DNA from: Ditylenchus dipsaci
Taxonomy: Eukaryota; Nematoda; Chromadorea; Rhabditida; Anguinidae
Reading direction: 5' to 3'
DNA: 64,000 nucleotides
Assembly: GCA_004194705.1 (NCBI GenBank)
Contig: SADC01000298.1
Span: forward strand, 99,012-163,011
Under the pieces are notes generated by a model. The model saw only the letters and a program-made list of their open reading frames with translations, did no database searches and was not told the DNA's origin. The translations under genes and the position numbers were made by a program. Of this stretch, positions 54,910-64,000 are shown piece by piece; positions within the stretch are counted from its first letter, which is position 1, and each line of letters starts with the position of its first letter.

Positions 54910-55740
54910 TCTATCTTATTATTCTCTTTTTCAATACATACATTTTTTTATTTCTCATCATTTTTAATATTATATCATCCTTTGCTAATCTCTTTTTTTA
55001 CGTGATAGGTTGGTATTGTTTGCATCTTGATCCAGTTAGTCAGTAGCACTAACTTCCGCCAAGCCAATTACCTATTGTGTGCTCAACCAACTAATAATAA
55101 TCTGTGTGGATTAGCACTAGTCAGAGCACCGCTTCCTGTTTTTTTCGCTGCTTGCACTTTGTGAGCAATTGTTTTGCCTAACATTTTATTGTTTGCATTC
55201 CATCTACCATTTATTTGCTTCAAAATCCAGCTTAAAAAAACCAGGGACAGAAGTTCAGTAACTATTTTAAGCTTATTTATTTGTTGCCATAAACTTAATT
55301 GCAGCAGTAAAAGAGCACAGGTTGATTAATGAGCAGAGCGGAATGTGCAGGATTGTGGGTCGCTCTCTAGGTATTTCCAGAGCGACCCTTGAGAACTCAC
55401 TTCAACAAAAATAAGTGAGGATTATAAGCCTGAGTGAAGTTAATCAGAGCATGCCGATGCAGCAGCAATATTTGTAAGACTGCTTTGTGTGCAACAATTT
55501 TTTTTGCTTTTGGGGACGGGCTTGTGTGCTTAGCAGTGAAAGTTAGGTAGTATATATAGGTTGGTGGAACACGTGCAACAAACATCCCGCCTACATTAAG
55601 TCATTTAATTGTGTTCTGCTCTGAGATTGTCGTTTTTGGCTGATTTGAGTGACTTGCCTGCGCCCTGAAAATGATACCACAAATGCATCTATGGGTTTGA
55701 GGTGAGTGCATGCATTTCCTAAACTCTGCTACCCATGTTA
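54910..55740. other. Less AT-rich stretch upstream of the Gly-Tyr gene
   Basis: No reading frame is supported. A short inverted text CAGAGCGACCC / GGGTCGCTCTC lies near 55355-55390. Possibly regulatory DNA. Confidence 0.3.
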
Positions 55741-55989
55741 CCGTATCTCCTCTAATATAATACCTTCCTCCCTCTAATATAAGCCCCCCCCTCAACTTTG
55801 AGGGCCTGTACTCAAGGCAAAATAAGTGTTTTGAAAAGCTCTTTTATTTTGTCTTAACCCTCAAGCTCTACCAAACCCGCTTTTTTGGTTTTCTATTTTT
55901 AATTCAAAAATCTCAAGACCGGCAAAAATTTATCCAATTTTTCGTAATCCAAAAAGTAAAAGCCCGGGACTTCTATTAGAGGAGTATGG
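55741..55989. mobile_element. TA-flanked CCGTAT MITE, 249 bp
   Basis: The ends CCGTATCTCCTCTAATATAA and CTTCTATTAGAGGAGTATGG are flanked by TA. Inner motif here is TAAGCCCCC; interior as in the other copies. Confidence 0.8.
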
Positions 55990-56356
55990 TACTCATGCAC
56001 CCTATAGAAAAAAATAGTTTTTGATCTGACAAGGGTCCATCAGCTTCTTAAAACAATATTTTGGATTTTTTGAAAATTCATTTACATGTTTATTCAAGTT
56101 ATCATATAGCGAAACCATTTCAAATTCGGTACCCTTGTGGGTCCAACACCTTTTCAATCATTGAAATTTACTGAAACGCTAAAAGTACATTAATTTTCTA
56201 TAGGCTCATTGGATAACTGATATTTTAAGCATCATTTTTAGATGTAAATTTTATTAAAACAGATTTTTGAAAAAAACTGCAAAGCTAAATAACCGTAAAT
56301 TGAAAAAAAAATTATCCAAATGACTACAATATCCTGCTTCGAACTTAGCTTTTTCT

Positions 56357-56912
56357 AGTACTGCTCTTTTGCTTGTCTGCTTGACCAATATTCACATCCA
56401 ACCTGGTGTTCGCTCAATACAACTACGGAGGGTATGGAGGTGCCGGCGGATATGGTGGTGCTTCTGGATACGGTGGTTATGGAGGTGCAGGTGGATATGG
56501 AGGTACCAGTGGCTATGGGGGCTATGGAGGTGGATATGGAAGTTCAGGAGGGTGTGGAGCTAGTTATCCCAGCAGTGGATACGGCAGCACTTATGGCAGT
56601 GGTTATGGAAGCTCTGGATATGGTAGCTCCGGATATGGTGCTATGTACAACCCATCTTCTTATGGAGGTTATGGCTCAAGTTATGGCAGTGGTTATGGCT
56701 CTGGATACGGCAGTGGCTATGGCTCAGGTTATGGTTCCGGCTATGGATCGACCGGCTATGGATCAGCTGGCTACGGCTCAACTGGATATGGATCAGCTGG
56801 CTATGGGTCAACTGGATATGGAGGTTACGGCAGCAGTGGATACGGAGGTTATGGCCAATCAGGATATGGAGGCTACGGAGCCACTGGATACAGTGGATAT
56901 GGCAAAAAATAG
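56357..56912 (+). CDS. Secreted Gly-Tyr-Ser-rich repeat protein
   Basis: The frame from 56400 reads [20 protein letters not shown] and continues as ~160 residues of GYGS, GYGG and GYGA repeats, with one NPSSYGG interruption, ending SGYSGYGKK and TAG at 56910. Such low-complexity Gly-Tyr proteins are typical of cuticle, eggshell or antimicrobial (caenacin/NLP-like) secreted proteins in nematodes. A hydrophobic leader is present just upstream but in another frame ([16 protein letters not shown] after the TTTTTCTAG acceptor at 56358), and the in-frame alternative LLFCLSA is followed by TGA at 56382. A one-base slip between leader and mature region therefore seems likely. No 5' exon with the start Met was identified. 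Long +1 frames ([11 protein letters not shown]) are shadows of the repeat. Confidence 0.68.
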
Positions 56913-57333
56913 GCGACAGAAATACCTCTAATGTGATGTTCTTATGTATGTGTGTGATATAAACAGATTAAACAAGTAATGGGTCAATTTAGAAATTTAC
57001 TGGCAATGTCTTGAAAATACTTACACGGAAACTGTTAAGCATAAAGATTCATACGAAAAGTTATGGATCCATCAGTTTCTAGATCAAATAATTAAAATTA
57101 GGTAGTGCGGAAGAATTTCAAGGGTAAAATTGAAAAGCAGAAAGGGATATTAGGCTATATCCCCAATGAGAGCGTCTTTTTTCACCCCTGACTAGGAAAT
57201 AGCCATTGCTTTTTCTCTTTTAAAAAACTTTTTAGTTGCTGTGAGTAGATACAGGGTTAGGCCTCGCACACAATGGTGGACTGTAAATTCAACAATCCTC
57301 ATTCAGAAATGGCCATAACTTTTTTTAAAATTT

Positions 57334-57386
<53 letters not shown>

Positions 57387-57428
57387 AAAAATATAAAAAA
57401 AAAAAAAAAAAAAAAAATTTTCTTGGTG
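56913..57428. other. Downstream flank with long poly-A tract
   Basis: No gene. 57337-57417 is an almost pure A run of ~80 bases broken by two T-containing spots; the Lys-only reading frame across it is meaningless. Could be the tail of an old retroposed copy, but no body is recognised. Confidence 0.5.
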
Positions 57429-58157
57429 CCATTTTGTAGCCGGGCTAAAGCCGTTCAATGAACGCCGGCGTTTAAAAGGCGTTACGCAGCAACGAAAACA
57501 AACGCCGGCGTTACGCCGGCGTTTGTTAAACGCCGGCTTATATGTAACAATTTCAAGATTTTACAGGGGTTGAAAAATGATCCCCGTGGAGAATTGATAG
57601 GGCAAATACGATATAAAATTAAAGTTTATACAATGAGAACCACGGTTTGCATGAGCTCACAACATCGTGAGCTCATCCTCATGAAGACCGATTCTCACGT
57701 GAGCTCACCTCACGTGAGGAGACGTTTTTGAAACCTCACGCAACCTCACGTTGCATGAGCTCACGTCGTCCTCATCCTCATGAGGTTGAGGACAAGCTCT
57801 TAGGGTCAACTTCGGGTCAACTGTGATGACTAACGTATACCACATGAGACACCTCATGAGGACGTGAGCTCACCTCACGTGAGGAGAGCTTTTGAAATTC
57901 TCACGCAAGCTCATATTTCATGAGCTCACGTTGTCCTCATCCTCACGCCCGAAAATGTGTTCTCACGCAAACCGTGATGAGAACTTATAAAAATGAGTTT
58001 TATGTTAATAATACTCTATCTTTTACTTAAAACATTAAGGAAACAATTTTTGCTATCAAATTTAAAAGCCGGCGTTACGCCGGTGGCCAGCTTTTCCGGC
58101 GTTTAAGACGCCGGCGTTTAGCCGGAGTTAAGCCGCGTTACGCCGATTGCAAAACGG
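57429..58157. mobile_element. Palindromic-motif element, GCCGGCGTTACGCCGGC
   Basis: The left part (57429-57540) and right part (58068-58157) are packed with ACGCCGGCGTT units. Ends CCATTTTGTAGCCGGG and CCGATTGCAAAACGG are imperfect inverted repeats; no target duplication seen. A second element is nested at 57641-57976. Confidence 0.7.
57641..57976. mobile_element. hAT-type MITE, GAGCTCACGTGAG motif, 336 bp, nested
   Basis: The ends CACGGTTTGC and GCAAACCGTG are flanked by a perfect 8-bp duplication ATGAGAAC (57633-57640, 57977-57984). The body is filled with CATGAGCTCACGT and CACCTCACGTGAGG units. Confidence 0.92.
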
Positions 58158-58179
58158 TACTATAGATGCTGACTGGCTT

Positions 58180-59002
58180 GTTTTTCGGCAGAGAATGAAA
58201 AATGACTCTCTCAAATGGAAAGTTAGCCTTGTTTTGGATGGAAGTCTAATACTTGTTTGTGACAATCCTAAATTTTAAACTCTTTTTCTAAAAACCACCT
58301 TTAAATAACAAAATCACTGTCAAATTTTAAATTCCGCTCAAGACAATAACTATCCAAATTGAAAATCATATTTTTGTCTTGAGCGGAATTCTAATTTTGA
58401 AAGTGATTTTCTCATTTTATAGACAGTTTCATAAGCAAATCGACTACCCTCAACACGAATCCAGTGTCAGAATGGATGGTTTTCTTGCAATCACGAAGTT
58501 ATGGGAAACTTGTATCACGACTTAGACATTCCTTTTGCCAATTTTGTCAAGATTTCATAAGAAGCTATTGGTGTATTCAAAACTGAAAGAACCGTCAGAT
58601 TCCAGTCTTTCTTCTGATGTGATAATTTATCTGAATGCGATCTCTACCCAAAGTATGACCATTTTAGTGTCAAAATTTTGGATTCTGAAAATTGTCTTTG
58701 TGAGGAAAAATCGAAAAATCTCTGTGAAATGTAGGCACTCAGAAACAAGTTCATGCATAATAGATAGCCCTGAGCACGCCTGTATTTATGTCACACACCT
58801 AGGTGGCGCAATAATTGAGCGAGTAACACCCTTAGTTTGCTCGAATTCTAGGTGGTTGGGAATAGGTGAAAATCACCTACTTTCGGAAGCTGTTTTACCC
58901 GTTCCAATCCCTCCTCTTTCCGCAAATATTTTACATCATCGTGTTCAGCGTGAAATTCTGCACAAGACGCATAGTTTAGCACGCATCGCCGTTCCAGTGT
59001 TA
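58180..59002. other. Repeat-derived stretch, no supported gene
   Basis: A foldback lies at 58312-58425 (CCGCTCAAGACAATAAC / TTTTTGTCTTGAGCGG); related text occurs at 25480-26200. A tRNA-like text TGGCGCAATAATTGAGCGAG with GCTCGAATTCTAGG lies near 58803-58855. A 162-codon frame spans it but shows no protein-like motif. Confidence 0.4.
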
Positions 59003-59392
59003 ATGGCTTGTTCACGTTGTTAGAGTTAGAGGTCGGGTAAGAGGTGTTCATGTACTCAAAAACCCGAACTCAAACCTTAACTCTAACTCGATGGTGTTCA
59101 CGTACATCGAGTTAGAGTTAGAGGTTGAATTTGAAAATGTTCATGTATATAGCTTAGATAGCTCAGAATCTCACTCCAAAGCCGTCTAAAGCCACTGAAA
59201 GTTAGTTTCTGGGGGATTTACTAAAATAAAATCCAAGTTATATACATGAACAGCTTCAAATCCAACCTCGAACTCTAACTCTAGGTACATGAACACCTCG
59301 AGTTAGAGTTTGAGTTCGAGTTAGAGTTAGGATCAGAGGTGTTCACGTAACCAAAATCCAAAACTCTAACTCAAACAACGTGAACAAGCCAT
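59003..59392. mobile_element. Palindromic-motif element, CTCTAACTCGAGTTAGAG
   Basis: The ends TGGCTTGTTCACGTTGTTAG and CAACGTGAACAAGCCA mirror exactly. GAGTTAGAGTT/AACTCTAACTC units fill both sides. No clear target duplication. A short relative is at 22270-22370. Confidence 0.8.
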
Positions 59393-59742
59393 AAGGAAAA
59401 TTTTAATTTTCAAAGGTTGAAGGTTGAGCGCATAATTTGTTATTTAATATTGATATAAAATTGTTTAATATAAAGTTTTATTTAATATAATACTTTCATT
59501 TCATATAATACTTTAAGAACTAAACAGAAAGTGAAAAAAGTTAGCGACAAAATTTTTTGAAAAAAAGGTGCGTAAAACAAGTTTTCAAGGATTTTGAGTA
59601 TTTTACATTTGGAAGATTTTTATTTTGCCTTTCTGTTTTGTTTAATATTAGTTTGTTGAAACGCGTCTGTTTGATTTTATAAATTTCAGCTTTATATTAA
59701 TGAAACTTTATATTAAATAATTTTTTATGAAAATATTTCCTT

Positions 59743-59983
59743 AAAGGGGCATGCCCACGCTAACAAGAAGTCGTGCCCGGGAATTTAAATTTTTTCTGAA
59801 TCATTGAACTTCTGTACTGATTTTTCAACTTGATTTTTAACAAAACAATACCTAAAATTAAATTCTAGGTTTTGTTTTATTAGAAACCAAGATAAAAAAT
59901 CCGTACAGAAGTTGAATGATTGGGCAAAAAATTTGAATTGGCAGAGGAAAATTGAAAAAAAGGTGGCAAGGGCCCTTTAAGGT
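59743..59983. repeat. AAAGGGGCATG-ended MITE
   Basis: Starts CCTTAAAGGGGCATGCCC and ends GGCAAGGGCCCTTTAAGG; TTTGAATTGG-type and GAACTTCTGTAC / GTACAGAAGTTGAA arms mirror inside. Related to 16897-17093. Confidence 0.65.
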
Positions 59984-60438
59984 TGTTGTCTCACAAGGAA
60001 ACTTGTTGTTGCAAATTTTTTTAAATTTTTTGGACTATCTTGCTTATAATTTTTCAAATTTTCAAAATATGCAATAAAAAGTATGCGCTGCGCTTGTAAC
60101 TAAAAAGACAGGTTTTTTTTTACTAAAAAAATGTTTTGAAATTTTGTATTGATAAAATTTGTGTTAGATGCCTTTTTCGTCAAAACCGAAGCGAAATTCT
60201 AACCCAATAGCATTGATAAAAAGCTCGTTTGTTTCTGCGTCTAAAAGTGATTATGTGTAACTACAACTTTTCAACAAATTTATCTTAAAATGGTACTGAA
60301 AAGAAAAAGGTTTAAAAAAGACAAAGAAAATACGGTGCGCATGCATTTTTGTCTCATTAAAAAACTTTTTGTTGTACGGCTTTTTTTTAATTTTTTTTAC
60401 TTTTTGTTCAAAATTAGTTGTTTTTTCAGAACCTGCAA

Positions 60439-60883
60439 CAGTGTGGGGAATCCAGTTAATTTTAACTGGATTTGAAAATTAGTTAAAAATACTAATTTGA
60501 AAAATAGTTAATTTTAACTGATTTTTAATTTCAGTTAAAATTAACTAAAACCCAAATCCAGTTAAAAATAGTTAAAATTCTTTGTCTTTTTGCTTCTTTT
60601 GCCTTTTTTAGCGCTTTTGGTGCTTACAGTGCTTTTTGACTGTAACTAGTCATGCTAGGGCTTTCTGACCATGAGAGGCATGAAAAAAGCACTATAAGCA
60701 CCAAAAGTGCTAAAAAAAGGCAAAAGAAGCAAAAAGACAAAGAATTTAAACTATTTTTAACTGGATTTGGTTTTAGTTAATTTAACTGAAATTAAAAATC
60801 AGTTAAAATTAACTATTTTTCAAATTAGTTATTTTTAACTAATTTTCAAAATCCAGTTAAAATTAACTGGATTCCCCACACTG
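60439..60883. mobile_element. hAT-type MITE, CAGTTAATTTTAACTG motif, 445 bp
   Basis: The ends CAGTGTGGGGAATCCAGTT and AACTGGATTCCCCACACTG are exact complements; the shared CTGCAA just outside each end suggests a decayed target duplication. TTTTAACTG/CAGTTAAAAT units fill the first and last ~120 bp, and the centre folds back around GCTTTTTGACTGTAAC. Confidence 0.82.
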
Positions 60884-60959
60884 ACTGCAAATAAAAAATA
60901 TGCGCTATACTTTTAAGCTTGAGAAAAACAGGTTTTTCTAAAATATTTGGTTGCAGTTT

Positions 60960-61650
60960 TGAATCCCCCCCCCCACGGGGAGTGATCAAACGGAGGAGAT
61001 AACATCATATTCGTGTTTTTCGACCCCGATTTCCTGAGAAAGGCGGCTGTTTTTTATTTCTGAAGAAAAAAATTTTTTTCGATCCACAGGGCGGGGGGGG
61101 GGGTATCATGGTTTTTTAGTCAAAATTTCGAAAATTTGAATTGGCGCTTTTGAATTTTAAAGGATTAAGGGCTGTATAGGGAGGGAAGGGAATAAAAGGG
61201 GGCCACTTTTGCGAAAATCAAAATAAAATTAAAGAATTGTGTTTTTGGCTGCTTACCATGTTTTTCAACTTGGGCCGTGGCAAAAATAGACTCTATATGC
61301 ATTTTATGGTCAAGAGTACTTCTCGGAATCATGTCTAAGGTAAGTGAGTGCGCGCATCTCTAACTCTCAAGCCCCCTGCGCCCCCGAAGGGGGCTTGGAG
61401 TTGAGATGCGCACACCCACATACCTTAGAAACAAATCACTCGAAAGTGACTCTGGATGCATGAAAAAGCATGCATACCACTCTCAAGCCCCTTGTGGATC
61501 GAAAAAATTTTTTTCTTCAGAAATAAAAATCCAGCCGGCTTTCTCAGGAAATCGGCTCGAAAAACACGAATATGATGTTATCTCCTTCGTTTGATCACTC
61601 CACGTGGGGAGGGGGGGGGTGGTGATTCGAACTCAAGCCAAATATTTTGT
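60960..61650. repeat. Large foldback element
   Basis: C- and G-runs flank arms GATCAAACGGAGGAGATAAC / TATCTCCTTCGTTTGATC, CGTGTTTTTCGACCCCGATT and AAATTTTTTTCGATCCAC. The centre is a second hairpin, CTCAAGCCCCCTGCG / GGGGGCTTGGAGTTGAGATG (61355-61435). Confidence 0.8.
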
Positions 61651-62049
61651 TTTGAAAATTTTGATTTTTGTGTAAATCTTAATTTTTCTATGAAAACTAA
61701 GCGAAATTCCAAATCCATTAATACCATAAGGAAGCCCGCTCAATTTTGCGTAGAATAGTATCAGCTGTGTGAGGGTCCTGTTATAAAAATGAAAAGCTGT
61801 GTACTCAAGAGAAAAAAACATCCACATTTCAGAGATTCGGCACGGGTCGAATTTTGAATTGAGCATATCTCGAGATCCAAATCTGAAGTTGGCGTTTTGT
61901 CAATAGTAAACATACTCAGAATAAATTGCTTTTTCGAATGAGACTAAACCTATGAATTTCGAAAAAATCGAGGGAACAAATTTTCATATAAAGTGGTCCA
62001 CTTTTACAGAAAATGCCTTTTAAGATCTTTTATAACAAACTTGCTGACA

Positions 62050-62137
62050 CGGCCATAATTTCGTCGGGCCGAAATTTCGTCGGGGCATAATTTCGTCGGC
62101 CCAAAATTTCGTCGGGGTCATAATTTCGTCGCACATG
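62050..62137. repeat. Tandem ATAATTTCGTCGGG repeat
   Basis: Five imperfect 16-18 bp units of (C/A)ATAATTTCGTCGG(G/C). Confidence 0.8.
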
Positions 62138-62176
62138 ATATTCGCTTGATTTCGTAAAGTTTTCTGGTTTTTACTA

Positions 62177-62418
62177 CCGTATTTCCTCTAATAGGCGCAC
62201 CGGTGCGCTTATTTTTCAATCTCCCGAAAATTTGGAATTCGATCTCGAGATTTTAGGGTAAAAATCAAAAATCTAAAAAGTGGAATCGGTAGAGCTCGTG
62301 GGAGTTAAGAAAACGCAATAAACAGCTTTGCAAATATTGACTCTGCTCCGAGATCCAGACCTTCAAAGCTGAGGGGGTGCGCTTATTAGAGCTGGTGCGC
62401 TTATTAGAGGAAATACGG
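62177..62418. mobile_element. TA-flanked CCGTATT MITE, 242 bp
   Basis: The ends CCGTATTTCCTCTAATAGG and CTTATTAGAGGAAATACGG are flanked by TA. Inner motif here is GGTGCGCTTATTAGAG, in tandem at the right end, against GGTGAGTTATTAGAG in the 54663 copy; the interiors are otherwise closely similar. Confidence 0.88.
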
Positions 62419-63339
62419 TATTTGAGTTTTAATTTATCATATTTTCAAGTGATTTCTGTATATTCGCCTGTATCGTTACAACTCATTTGGGCCCCTCATT
62501 TGGGCACTATTCTCAAATATGCTTAATTTCAAACTACGGTCAGATTTATTTGTGAAGTAGTTTTTAGAGAATCAGTAGGTCACAGGGTGGATGAGAAAAC
62601 CACGAAGTCACTATCCTGAAGATGCCCACCTCTAGAAAAAAAATGGATTACGGGGAAAGTCTTCTAAAATCAGCACTTTACCAAATCGCTGCCCTAAACA
62701 CGGTTAAATAAACACGGTGATACACAGGTAATTTAATTCCAGTGGATTGCCATGTATATACCATAAATAATACCTTGCATAAAAAAGACATGGTGGCTAA
62801 GTGGTAGTGTGCTAAGTCACCCGTGCGGATGTCGAGACTTCGATCTTGCGAAAGGTTTTTGCTTTTTCCCACTGGCAGCTTGGGGAAATTCAATGGAATT
62901 TTTTTCACTTTTTCATGTTTGAAAACCTATTTCCTGGACGAATCAGGGATGCTAAAGTTGGTTTGATAGCGGTAAAATGCCGTTCGTAGGGTTTTTTTTT
63001 ATTTTTAGTAAAAACGAGTTTTGGTAAATTAATTATTCTCCAGTACTCGAAAAAAAAACCACACAAAACCTTATTTTACTATTATCAAACTCTTCAGCGT
63101 GTCCGACTCAGTACAGAAAACATGTTTTGGAACATGAAAAACGTGAAAAATTTTTGATCCAAGTGGACGTCTACTTTGTTTAGTTCTTGCATGGATTATC
63201 GGATAATCATTATCCAGTAGAACTGAAGTTAGATCATAAAAAAAATTTCAATTTTAAATTCTTAACAAGACAAAATATTACTATACCCGGGTACAACTAC
63301 ACTACCTGAGTTCCCCAACCTGGGTACGACTACCTGGTA
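62419..63339. other. Gene-poor stretch
   Basis: No gene. TGGTGGCTAAGTGGTAGTGTG near 62791 with ACTTCGATCTTGCG is a weak Pol III A/B-box pair. The remainder is AT-rich without recognisable structure. Confidence 0.35.
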
Positions 63340-63804
63340 CAGTCGAACCTCGATAAGCCGACATCCCATGTACCAAACTCAGGTTGTCGGCTTATCGAGG
63401 TGTCGTTTTCCTTAAAGGGGGGGACACTTGGGGGCGGGGGGGGGGGGGGGGGGGGGAGGGTGAGAAACGGGTTTGTCAACCTAATGAAAAAGCCATTGAC
63501 GGGTTGCGAAAAGATTTAACATATAAATAATTTATGTGATTCATGATGGTTTTCACTAGACTATTTGAGATATTTTAGTGAAACCCATCATAAAATCACA
63601 TAAATAATTTTATATTTAAAACCTTTGCAAACCCGTCAATGGCTTTTCATTAGGTTGACAAACCCATTCTCAACCCCCCCCCCCCCCCCCCCAAGTGTCC
63701 CCCCCCCTTTAAAGTGTCGACTACCTAGTCAAATCAAGTTGACAGGGTGTCGGCTTATCGAGGGTGTCGGCTTATCGGGATGTCGGCTCATCGAGGTTCG
63801 ACTG
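63340..63804. mobile_element. pogo/Tigger-like MITE with G- and C-runs, 465 bp
   Basis: The ends CAGTCGAACCTCGATAAGCC and TCATCGAGGTTCGACTG are flanked by TA on both sides. GTCGGCTTATCGAGG recurs at the right. G-runs near 63417-63457 pair with C-runs near 63675-63710, and AACCCGTCAATGGCTTTT mirrors its partner. The terminal wording is typical of pogo/Tigger elements of the Tc1/mariner superfamily. Confidence 0.82.
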
Positions 63805-63895
63805 TACAACCAAACCACATGGACGTCCACCTAGATCAAAAGGAGTACTTGAACTATACCCCCACACTCGATTTACTATAAACCCACAATTTATA

Positions 63896-64000
63896 CAGTC
63901 GAGTCTCGATTTACGTACCCCCAATTTAACGTACCTTCGATTTAACGTACCCCTAGGGCCGGTCCTCCAATAATAAACTCCGTCACATTTACCCCCGATA
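63896..64000. mobile_element. Second pogo-like element, cut by the window end
   Basis: After TA it begins CAGTCGAGTCTCGATTTACG, then repeats AATTTAACGTACCCC units; the other end lies beyond the window. Confidence 0.6.

Noticed and set aside
56434..56931. 165-codon frame rich in Met, Val and Asp
   Set aside because: It is the +1 shadow of the Gly-Tyr repeat and is explained entirely by GGTTATGGA codons read out of frame.
57273..57461. Lysine-rich frame
   Set aside because: It is translation of a poly-A tract.
58535..59023. 162-codon plus-strand frame
   Set aside because: Longest simple frame nearby, but it runs through a tRNA-like repeat piece and into the 59003 element and shows no domain or composition expected of a protein.
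63415..63470. Telomeric or centromeric sequence
   Set aside because: The G-run is homopolymeric, has a matching C-run in the same element, and shows no telomere-type unit.

Overview
The window looks like AT-rich, transposon-dense nuclear DNA from an invertebrate animal, most likely a nematode. The genes have many exons. In the best-resolved genes (SR protein, MULE-OTU) introns are mostly about 45-70 bp and end in TTTCAG or TTTTAG, which is nematode-like. The animal families present include TFAP2, SMC4 and SRSF4/5/6. An F-box-like exon and a secreted Gly-Tyr protein fit the same picture. The species cannot be named from this sequence.

Layout. 1-250: last exons of condensin SMC4 (+). 750-13400: mobile DNA, including a 2.6 kb element with 370-bp inverted ends holding a decayed proteasome alpha fragment, a tRNA-like SINE foldback, a Helitron helicase remnant and many foldback MITEs. 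14494-17763: a transcription factor AP-2 gene (+). 21580-30372: a multi-RRM hnRNP A/B-like gene (-) with a hAT transposon in its largest intron. 32000-36550: HTH transposase remnant, minisatellite and a second decayed hAT. 36588-37680: exons of an unrecognised acidic, coiled-coil-prone protein (+). 37969-39614: an intact seven-exon gene of unknown function (-). 40974-41132: F-box-like exon (-). 44304-45370: SRSF4/5/6-type splicing factor (-). 45569-50983: nested elements around a Mutator-like (MULE) transposon whose transposase carries a C-terminal OTU cysteine-protease domain. 51316-53300: inverted minisatellite arrays around a FLYWCH gene. 56357-56912: Gly-Tyr-Ser-rich secreted protein. 57400 to the end: more hAT-like, TA-flanked and pogo-like MITEs.

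The host genes (SMC4, AP-2, hnRNP-like, SR protein) are unrelated housekeeping or developmental genes and form no operon or pathway. The strongest unusual signal is a set of hAT-type elements, many with exact or near-exact 8-bp target duplications. The ends, or the whole body, of each family are built from a short, mostly palindromic motif private to that family (GGTAATTACC, ACATCCGGATGT, CGATATATCG, GGCCGGGCC, CAGCCGGCTG, GAGCTCACGTGAG and others). They often insert into one another. The second strongest signal is the MULE-OTU protein.

Caution: most of the recognisable genes carry apparent one-base deletions, often in short homopolymers, so the assembly may hold residual indel errors. Gene models are given as spliced exons read by eye; no alignment or database search was run.
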